Source: Aureobasidium sp. EXF-3400 (Eukaryota; Ascomycota; Dothideomycetes; Dothideales; Saccotheciaceae). Taken from it: a DNA stretch of 64,000 nt. The stretch is taken from the NCBI GenBank assembly GCA_024195585.1, contig SWBL01000056.1, forward strand, positions 62,001-126,000. Direction: 5' to 3'. Shown piece after piece: positions 55,768 to 64,000 of this stretch; position 1 is the first letter of the stretch; every line of letters begins with the position of its first letter. The notes under the pieces are model-generated. The model did no database searches. It saw only the letters and a list, made by a program, of their open reading frames with translations, and was not told where the DNA came from. A program made the position numbers and the translations under genes.

Positions 55768-57503
55768 TCAGTCACCCAATTCGGCCATCTCTCTTTCTTT
55801 GGCCAGAAGCGCTTCTCTCATCATCGCCATCTCTTGTTCAAGTCGGGCTCTCTTCTCTTGTCGCGACGATTGGCCGGGTTGCATCAAGTCTCCAGCGCCC
55901 ATGACGGCTGGCGGAGCTTTGTGCTCTTGTCCAGGTGCTGGGGGTGCAGAAGAGAGGGAAGGGTCTATGTTTTCGGCTTCGCTCCTTTGACTTCTATCGC
56001 TATGAGGGTACGCTGGGGAGGGAGGTTGGCGAGCTTGATCCGAGGCATTGCTGATCGAAAAAGATCGTTTGCGCGAGACTGGTGGGTTCGAAGGCTGGGC
56101 GGATTCAGGCTGTTCGGCCGATGTCGGGCGTGACGGCTTGCCAAAATGGGTAAAGTCGACAGCGATGGGCGCGCGGGGAAGGCGAGCAGGCTCGAAAGAA
56201 GGTGGAGGAAGTTGGTGAGAGTGTGAGTGTTCAGAGTGCTGGTGATGTTGTTGTTGCGGCGGAGGGTAGAATGGAGGTACGGATCTCTGCGGAGCGGGCT
56301 CAGGAGGAGGCGAGATCGGTTGTGTGTTGTTGACGGAGAAAGGCGCAAGGTGTTGATCGCTGGTGGCAGGCATGACTCTGCGGCGACGCTTGATTTCTGA
56401 CTTCTTCATGCCGGAAGGACGGTGCACGCCGTGGAGCTTGTAGTAGAGACCTGAGAGATTGAAATCAGAGCTGATCAAGATAAGATAAGAAAGTGTCGCA
56501 AACATACCGCAAGCATTGCAGATTGTGTGTCCGTTGTCGTCGCGTCTCCACAATGGCGTAATTGTCGTACCACAATTCTGACAGGCCACCGTGACATTGG
56601 CCGCCGGCGCTTGACTTGGTCCCGGGCTGTTCTGCGCGTGCGGGTACGGGCTCTGGCTGGCGCCATGTTGACCTTGTGCTCGGCCGTCGTTTGCTTGTGC
56701 CAGAGCAATCTGCGCCGTCTTACTGACTCGATTGTTGTATGCCGGGCATCCGTTACATCCATCGTGACCTCCAGTTCCATTGCAGCGACCTCCGCCAGGA
56801 CATGTGCCGTTCGATGTCGTGTCAGTGACATATGTTGCTCCTCCAAGCTGCTTGGTTGTTGCTGTTGGTGAAGAACTCTTTCTGTTGCCTGATGCTGTCG
56901 TCTGTTGTTCTTGTTGCTGTTGTTGCCCTGCTGGTGATGCTTGAGCTCCGCGTTTTAGGTTGACGGGTCGCATCTGATTTCGTGCCTTGAGATAGAGACC
57001 GCAAGCGTTGCATATCGTGTCGCCAGCTGGAGAACGTCGCCATAGTGGTGTTCTCGTTGTACCGCAATTGCTGAGACTTGGTTAGCACGTGAAGATCAAA
57101 TGATGCATGAATACAAGTACCTGCACACTTGGCCTGCTCCTCCCATGCCTGTGTTGAAGGGTTTCCTCTGTTTGACCCAAGTGAGTTCGTGGATAGATGG
57201 CAACTGGAGGTTTTGTTGTTGCTGGTGGCTTGAGTGTTGTGGAGTGAGCTGTTGTTGTTGCGCCGAGAGACTCGTCTCGCTGCCGCCGTCGTCGGACAAG
57301 CGCTCAACGTCTCCGCCGGTTCTGCTTCCGCCATCTGCTGTCGAGGGGGTGGTGCGACGGTCGGTTATCGGAGGACCATGTTGGATGCCTTGTGAGTGCT
57401 CGATCAGTCGTTCAGCGAGTTCGAGTTCTTCCTTGGAGCGTTCGTTGGACAAGCGTGGAGCGGCGACGGGGTCCGGCGCAAGCGTCGAGGCTGGGTTGGA
57501 CAT
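55768..57503 (-). CDS. sreA: GATA-type siderophore/iron-uptake repressor SreA
   Basis: Exons 57503-57121, 57070-56508 and 56450-55768 give 542 aa. SreA represses siderophore synthesis and iron uptake when iron is plentiful. It has the family's two GATA fingers, Cys 127, 130, 148 and 151 ([14 protein letters not shown]) and Cys 291, 294, 312 and 315 ([14 protein letters not shown]). Between them is the iron-sensing Cys-rich region [20 protein letters not shown] with four Cys. Each finger is cut by an intron. A basic RRRR stretch after the second finger is a likely nuclear signal, and the C-terminus is a coiled coil. Polar runs ([16 protein letters not shown]) vary between species. No siderophore gene is nearby, which is normal for this trans-acting factor. 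Confidence 0.97.
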
Positions 57504-58436
57504 TGTGGGTGGCTGGACTCGAGGTTTGGACGTCTTGTCGACAAGGTGCGCAACACCCTTCAAGACCGAGAAGTGTGAGCGGAAGGGTCGCGCCAAGCCA
57601 GAGGTGCGTCGAAAGCGCGCAACTCGCTGCAGCCTCAAGGCCGTCTATCGTCGTTTGACAACCTGGGGGAGTATGCTCTTTCTTGGCGATGTGATAATCA
57701 ACACCGGGTGTGTAAGTTTCCAGGGTCCTTCAACGATCGTATCTCGAGACGGGCGTTGACTGTCGAGTTATGTCTTCTAGGCGTGATGCGACCGCGTATG
57801 TCTGATTTGCCTGCGAGATCGAGGAGACAACACGAGAGCGAAAGTACCAGATCACGGTTGATGACATTGCCCTTGCTCTGATTGGCTGATTTTGCTTCCA
57901 GAGCTGCTGGCTTGTGATGCTGATCTGGAAAGCTTCCGACTGGCTTACGGATTCCACTTTATCGCTTTACCTTTAGGCAGTGGAACCTTCTGCGCGCTCT
58001 CGCTTAACTTGGCATTATTTCCGGTGACATACTTCTCAGAAACATCTCTCACAGACGCATTCGACTCTCGTAACGACACCGAGATGTGCCCGTAGACGGT
58101 GGCTAGTTTTTACAACGTGCTGTCCATCATGTTCCAGATGTGTATCTACGTGCAGTCAACGAACACAATGGCATTCTTTGAACCATGATCATAGCTTTTC
58201 TCGGCCCGGCGAAGCCTTATAGGAGCGAGCACTTTTATCAATCGCATCAATGCTTCCCGCGGAACTCAGGGTCTACTGTACGTTGACACCGTGCTGCATC
58301 TTCTGCAAAATCAAGACAGAGCGCGGCACGTTTTCCCGATGCTACATCCTCGTAAAGGTTTGGAAGAGAAAGTTTTCGCTTCAGTCTGTGTGGGCATTGG
58401 TTGTATTGTTCCATTATCGACTCGACGCGTGGTCAT
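57504..58436. other. Promoter of sreA and 3' flank of the ketopantoate reductase
   Basis: Frames antisense to the sreA 5' end continue here but have no features. I did not find a convincing pair of ATCWGATAA sites that would support autoregulation. Confidence 0.4.
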
Positions 58437-59569
58437 CTACTCAGCCACAAAGGTTCCCTTTGGCGGAATCGTAATCTTGCCTCTGGCTTCTTTGGTTCGC
58501 CATTGAATTGCTTGAAGGAGATGGTAGAGAACCTTCAATGTGGGCATCGGAACACCCAGCGCAGTACCAACCCTGAGGGGCTCGCCTACAATGTTCTCGA
58601 ATTCCGTGAAATTGCCCTGCATCTGTTAGCTGACGGCTTCTCGTAAGATTTCAGGGACAGGTTTCGGCGTACTTTTCTAATATCTCCCAGCATACTAGGG
58701 GGTAGATACATTGTTAAAGGATCGATGTTGATCATAAAATCACAGACATCTGGGGGCAAATCCACGCCGACAGCTTTCGCTGCGGCTCTGATCTCCTCCA
58801 TAGCAGGTTTGACCAGCCCGTCGATCGCACCATCTGCAAGTCGGATACGACCAGTGTCCAGTCCAGTGAGAGCACAGATCGAGTTGAGACAAGCATTGTA
58901 AACCAGCTTGCGCCATCTAGCAAAGTTGACGTCTAGTTGCAGCTCGCAGTCGGTCTTTCCGCCGGCAGAATAGATACGGACAAAGTCCCTCGCAGCGGCT
59001 TCCTCGTCTTCTGCCTTCAGATTGGTATTACGGAAGGGTCCGATCAGTACCCGGTCATTGTCGTCGTGCTCGATCATACCGGGTTGAGTCTCATGTGATC
59101 CAATCATACTCACACCTGACAGAACGATGTTGTTGGGGAATGCTTCAAAAATCGGCTTTTCGATGTTTAGCCCATTTTGAATTAGAACAATCACTGTACG
59201 GCCTGGCTGGACAGCAGGAGCAATGAGTTCGGACAGAGCAGGTGGACAGTCGGGTTGATTCTTCGTGGTGCAGACGATGTAATCGAATTGCTTCTCCGAT
59301 GCCTCGGGGACATAGTTGACGACTTGTAGGCATTAGTATTATTGACCTTCGATTCGATATCAACAAGACTGACCATCTGTGGGCCGCCATCCTTTCAGTG
59401 TGCCATGGTCGCAAGACGCGATGTCAAAACCTCTTTCTTTGACAGCATTGTAGTTCGAGCGTAACACAGCTGTGACTTCTGCATGACCACCAACTTCGAG
59501 GTTTAGTGCTGCAATTGTACCAACTCCGCCGCTTCCAAACAAAAGAACTTTGGACTTGTCGGTGTGCAT
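58437..59569 (-). CDS. Ketopantoate reductase-like (ApbA/PanE) oxidoreductase
   Basis: Exons 59569-59374, 59322-58673 and 58616-58437 give 341 aa. The NADPH-binding start is KVLLFGSGGVGTIAALNLE, followed by VTAVLRSNYNAVKERGF, KQFDYIVCTTKNQPD, TVIVLIQNGLNIEKP, and the substrate part KLVYNACLNSICALTGLDTG with the catalytic Lys and Asn, ending GEPLRVGTALGVPMPTLK. The fold reduces 2-dehydropantoate in pantothenate synthesis. Fungi have several paralogues, some of which act on other keto acids, so the substrate is open. Reading without the first intron (donor GTCAGT) breaks the frame after GWRPT. It is divergent from a Zn2Cys6 regulator that could control it. Confidence 0.9.
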
Positions 59570-60180
59570 ATTGAATCAAGAATTAGAAGTGTGTGGTTCG
59601 ATGTCTTGCAATTGGAAAATGAAATGTTTGAGAACAACTATCTATATCAAGCTTGAGTAACGTCAAGAGGGAGGTGAGGTTGATATCCCTATCACGGCCA
59701 ACATGATGCCCTAAAAAGAGCAAGTGTTGGCCGAGGAAAGAGGAGCACACAGTTCGGCCACACGAGATGAGCCCTACGCCGATAGGGAGGACAAGGAGAA
59801 TTTGAACACGCCGCATTGTCCGAAGACGCCGACATGGCCAGGAGAAAAGCCTACTTTAGCCTTGACCTCTTGCGCAAAGCAGACGGAGAACGCACTGCTA
59901 GATCTACAGAACGTTTTGCAGTCAGATCTTGCGTGCACTTGTTCGATAGTAATCCTTCTGTGTTCTCCGACCGTACCCCTTGCCGTCGGTTTTCGACTTC
60001 CAATTTGCCGTTGAGAGTGTTTTCCCCCGATTGACCACACCTTTACTCCGAGTAGCAGTTCACCGGTATGAGCAAAACGACAGGTCTTCGGCCTTCGTGG
60101 CCTCGCATATTTTCCAATTCAGTTACTCGGTCTTGCCTTCTCTTTTTTCTGTAGTCTTTGCAGCAGATCATAGAAAAGCA
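59570..60180. promoter_or_regulatory. Divergent promoter region between ketopantoate reductase and Zn2Cys6 factor
   Basis: The two start codons face away from each other across 611 bp. The plus-strand frame that reaches the factor starts at 59980, but its first 67 codons are not protein-like, so I place the start at 60181. No specific element is recognised. Confidence 0.45.
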
Positions 60181-62355
60181 ATGAGTCCGCGGTCAAACGC
60201 GTGTTCCACCTGCCGTTCGCGCAAGGTCAAGTGCGATAGAAGCCTACCAAAATGCTCGGCCTGCAGGCGACTAAATCTGGACTGTGTTCAACAAGGCGCT
60301 GTTCAAGGACTAATCTGGCTTGACCCTGGGGTGCCTAACAAGACTACTTCTCGGAAATGTAGTACAGAGTCGCCGGAAAGAGAAATGGGTCTTCGTAGGA
60401 AACCAATCTTCTCGGGTAAGTCCTCAAGGAAAACTCAACTCTAGTCTAATACTAACCATACTCTAGATCGCGAGCGTATTGCAGAGTGCTCTAGGATGAC
60501 AAGGCAAATCCCCGAGCATCAGGTCGAGGGTCTTCTCTTGCAACTGGATACTCAAGCCGAAACTTTGGATTACGACGCACCACTTAACCATGGACCTTTT
60601 GGAGTCTTTTCTGTGATCAAGCCTAGATCACCGTCGCTAACGCCTTCATCTCCACCTGTACCTGAGCCTGAAGCTCTGCCGATCATTAACTCATTACCGG
60701 AGGATGACTGGTACGGCATTGACTTTATGAACATTGAGCAACCTTCGCATGACTTCCAACCTGTCATGACGAAAAGCCCTCTTCCTCTATCATGGGCTAC
60801 TCCATCACCCATGTTCAACTTCGGCGAAGGCATGGATGAAACCTTTAGCATGAATCTCAATGCAGTCGAGGATCATTCCAGTATCACAGACCTGACCAGG
60901 TTCTTCCCTCTTAGTCCGCGTTTGCCTACACCTGTCACATTGACTTTCTCTCAAGACGTCGCAGGAATGGCACCTGGAGTAATGCGTACCTTACTGGATC
61001 ACTACCAAACCTCTATGATGTCCTGCTTTACACCATTGCACCATGAGAAGCCCCCATGGAAGATTCTTCATCTGCCTTGCGCGATCAGCGCTTACGGAGA
61101 GTTGTCGCTACTCGGAGACTCGAACAATGCCAAGATGACGTTGCTCTTTGCAGTCCTTGCTATGAGCGCGTTCAACTTGAAGCATCTACAAACCGATTCA
61201 ATGGAGGCAGACAATTGGCAATCAATTGCAGAATCTTACCGTGAGAAGGCAAAGGCACGGCTGAAGCTTTGTCTCCGTGAGCAGAGTGAGGAGAAGAAAA
61301 AGTCAAAGTACAAGGAGGTCTTGATGGCCCTGACCAGCATGGTTACAGTCTGCGTGGTCAGTGGACAGATGCAAGAAGCGAGATGCTACCTTCTGGACGC
61401 CGAACGATTCATCTACATGCAAAGCCTGAAGAAGCCCAAACAATCACGAAAAGTCAACATGCTGCACAGTATCTATCTCTACTTACGGATCATCGAGGAG
61501 AGCACTTTTACCCCAGTGGAGGATGCCCAACCCTATCTGGCCGACCAGTCGTACGCCATGACTAACGAGAAGCCAAGCGCAATCTGTCGTTATCCTTCGC
61601 TGTGGACTGATCGTGTGAAGATGGGCTCAGATCTTGATTATCAGGACATGGCAGATTTGGAGACACGGTTAGTGAAGTTTCCGGCCGACCAAGACGAACC
61701 AACCATGTTCGAGCAAATCTACGGAATTCCTGAATCACTCTTCCGCTTGATTTCGCACGCCACTCATCTGGCTGATGAGGTCCGTCGGAGCCGTTCCACA
61801 TATCCCGGCGGTATGTCTCAGGACCTCGCGCAAAGAGCCAAGATGATCGAAAGCAAGATTTGCGACTGGAAGAACCCGTACAAACTACTGGCTGAGAAGC
61901 AAACCTTGATTGTGTATGGGCCAGCAGAACGATCTGACAAGATCGAGGTGCGAACCGACCTTCTCTACAACTTCCTGGAAGCGATGCACAGCGCTTTGAT
62001 CATTTACTTCTACCGACGAGTAAGGGATACAAATGCAACTACGTTGCAATTCTACGTTGGCAAGACCATCCACCACCTTCTGGAGCACGAGAAGAAGAAG
62101 AACAAGTACGGTGATACTTCTGCCTATGTCGCTTGGCCTGGTTTCATTGCGGCTTGCGAAGCCTTGGACCCTGTCCATCGTGAGCAGATCTCTGCATTCA
62201 TGTACAGAGCTGGTCAGCAGTCCGGTGTGGGCAGTTTGTTCGTGGCGGCCGATGTAGCCACCAAAGTTTGGGCTGCAAGAGACGACACTGGCTCTCTGGA
62301 TGTGTCATGGAGTGACATCTTGGCTACCAGTAAGAACGGCTTGATTGTTACATGA
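60181..62355 (+). CDS. Zn2Cys6 transcription factor with fungal_trans_2-type C-terminal region
   Basis: Exon 1 (60181-60415) and exon 2 (60467-62355) give 707 aa. The cluster begins almost at the start: SNACSTCRSRKVKCDRSLPK with Cys 8, 11, 18, 25, 28 and 35. A Pro/Ser-rich linker leads to a helical domain (VMRTLLDHYQTSMMSCF, LSLLGDSNNAKMTLLFAVLA, LMALTSMVTVCVVSGQMQEA, LYNFLEAMHSALIIYFYRRV) resembling the fungal_trans_2 class, which includes arginine-metabolism regulator-like factors. The end reads AADVATKVWAARDDTGSLDV. The direct target is unknown. The divergent ketopantoate reductase is the obvious candidate to test. The branch point ACTAAC lies just before the acceptor. Confidence 0.92.
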
Positions 62356-62898
62356 AAGAGATGGGACTTCTGACGGAAACTAATGACTGATGATGTTTAT
62401 GATGATACGAACTTACCAAAAGTTGCGATATTAATTGTCGATATTTACATCTTTATCCTACCAACTCTGATCTCACCAGTGACATCCAATCATTGTGGTG
62501 TGCAACATGGATACGCAGAGGGCTGAAATGACGCTTGTAATTGAGAACCCGCAGTCAGAGGCTTGTTACTTCTCGCAATGGTCATGACTCCCACTCTATG
62601 TCTGAGCAATTTTTTTAGCAAGAGAATAGTATTCACGGAGGGATGGGAGTTTTGGTGTCTCTCCGTGATCACTCTCTTGGATTGAAAACCATTGTGCATT
62701 TCTAACTGTATGCTACTGTGAGAGTGAAGTCGTTCGGAGTGACATCGAGTAGCCAGGGTCATCCACCTGGCATGGATATATCGGCGTCGATCTGCGGGAT
62801 CTGGCGGACCATGACGCGTTGTACACCCCACACCTCGAGCTCTCGATGCCTCGGTGGAGCTTTCTTGGGCCAAATCATCGATTGAGCAAAGAGGAAAG
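62356..62898. other. Intergenic region, promoter of the dienelactone hydrolase
   Basis: The flanks are a plus-strand 3' end and a plus-strand 5' end. The minus-strand frame at 62490-62942 overlaps the start of the next gene and has no features. Confidence 0.45.
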
Positions 62899-63985
62899 AT
62901 GCGTTTGCCCGTTACACCTTTCTCTCTGTGCTTTAAACCCATCTCAACTCGTTCCTTCTTCCGCTACACCACACATATCAAACCCACTAGATACCAGTCC
63001 ACAATGCAGTCTCACGCTTGCTGTACCGTCCCTCCTGTCATTAGCAAGGGCTATGATGCAAAGGGTACTTACACAACCATCGATGGCATGAAGACCTACA
63101 CTACTGGTCCCAGCGATGCAAAGAAGGCCATTCTTGTCATCTACGACATTTTTGGCTTCAAGGACCAGACTCTCCAGGGTGCAGATATCCTTGCAACCAG
63201 CGACAAGGAGAACCAGTACCAAGTCTTCATGCCCGATTTCTTCGAGGGCAAGCCTGTTGACATCAACGACTACCCTCCTGACACCGTAAGCCTTTCCGTA
63301 GGCCTCATTCATAACACCAGATGACTGACAACCATGACAGAAGGAGAAGGAGGAGCGTCTCGGCAAGTTCTTCCAGACCACCGGCGCACCACCCAAGACC
63401 GTCAGCCGCATCCCCAAGGTCATTGACGAGATCAAGAGCCAGAACAAGAACATTGCATCCTTTGGCATTGTTGGCTTCTGCTGGGGCGGCAAGATCGTAA
63501 ACTTGTCTTCGCAAAAGGATACCGTATTCAAGGCTGCTGCTGCATGCCACCCTGCCATGGTTGACCCCAACGATGCCGCTGGTATCAGCATCCCCATCGC
63601 CATGTTGCCCAGCAAGGATGAGGACAAGGAGGCTGTCGAGAAGTGGGAGCAAGGCGTCAAGACCAAGCACCTTGTCAAGTGGTACAACGACCAGGTTCAC
63701 GGTTTCATGGCTGCTCGGTAAGTTTTCTGAGTGTAATGTGGAAGCCAATCTGACCGGATTCAACAGTGCCGACCTCGAAGACGAGAACGTCAAGAAGAAC
63801 TACATGGATGCTTACGGTGTCTTGCTGAACTTCTTCCACGAGCACATGTAAGTGCCTATCCACTATTGCAATGAAACGAAAGCTTGGTGTTGGTAAGCAA
63901 ACCACTGTTGGCGTTTTCATATCAAGTGATATACTGGCGCTGACTGCTCGTCAACAGGACTTCTTCCAACGCAAACAAGCTATGA
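62899..63985 (+). CDS. Dienelactone hydrolase family protein with alternative ends
   Basis: Exons 62899-63285, 63341-63717, 63767-63847 and 63958-63985 give 290 aa. If the last intron is kept, the frame stops at 63851 and gives 282 aa. The alpha/beta-hydrolase marks are ILVIYDIFGFKDQTLQGADI, the nucleophile Cys in GIVGFCWGGK and the catalytic His in DQVHGFMAAR. The family opens cyclic lactone rings or hydrolyses related esters. The N-terminus from 62899 (MRLPVTPFSLCFKPISTRSF) is basic and fits mitochondrial targeting. A second ATG at 63004 (MQSHACC) would give a cytosolic form. The last donor is a perfect GTAAGT overlapping the ATG TAA end, and splicing adds eight residues ending NKL. I favour the first ATG but both starts are possible. 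Confidence 0.9.
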
Positions 63986-64000
63986 ACTAGTTTAGACGAA

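Noticed and set aside
1..64000. Search for transposons, CRISPR arrays, rRNA and viral relics
   Set aside because: No transposase, reverse transcriptase or integrase residues, long terminal repeats, regularly spaced repeats or rRNA blocks were seen. Short repeats are limited to coding microsatellites.

Overview
This window is nuclear DNA of a filamentous ascomycete (Pezizomycotina). The evidence is short GT-AG introns of mostly 45-60 bp with CTAAC/CTGAC-like branch points, genes on both strands without operons, and diagnostic fungal proteins: xylanase regulator XlnR, siderophore GATA repressor SreA, Zn2Cys6 factors, kinesin-4, She9/Mdm33, and secreted pectinesterase and sedolisin. A plant-associated or saprotrophic Dothideomycete is my guess, but the sequence alone does not fix the class. 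All exon boundaries were worked out by hand from frame, splice motifs and protein continuity.

Layout. 1-6.9 kb: the 3' part of an Ala/Gly/Val-repeat protein; a FAD monooxygenase with two in-frame stops, both at tryptophan positions (pseudogene); a local family of two or three Ser-rich lineage-specific genes; and seipin. 7-18.3 kb: secreted pectinesterase, a long spacer, an MNN1-type mannosyltransferase with a large acidic insert, a hypothetical nuclear-type protein with a GC-AG intron, and a transcription factor with two Zn2Cys6 clusters. 18.7-42.7 kb is mostly conserved housekeeping: kinesin-4, inositol hexakisphosphate kinase (Kcs1), an SDR dehydrogenase, a Cys-rich secreted protein, mitochondrial uS12, a HAD phosphatase with a 14-nt micro-exon, She9, a NECAP-like adaptor, eIF2B-alpha and an acidic protein of unknown function.

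44.7-64 kb is richer in regulators and secreted products: XlnR, an HSL-type esterase, a three-exon small secreted six-cysteine protein with a decayed paralogue beside it, a sedolisin fused to two PAN-like modules, SreA, a ketopantoate reductase-like enzyme divergent from another Zn2Cys6 regulator, and a dienelactone hydrolase whose 3' end can be read or spliced in two ways.

I found no transposon, rRNA, convincing tRNA or CRISPR array. The neighbouring genes do not form an evident biosynthetic cluster. The most novel items are the small secreted protein pair at 49.7-50.9 kb, the Ser-rich tandem family at 3.2-5.5 kb, the dual-Zn2Cys6 factor, the sedolisin-PAN fusion and the doubly interrupted monooxygenase.
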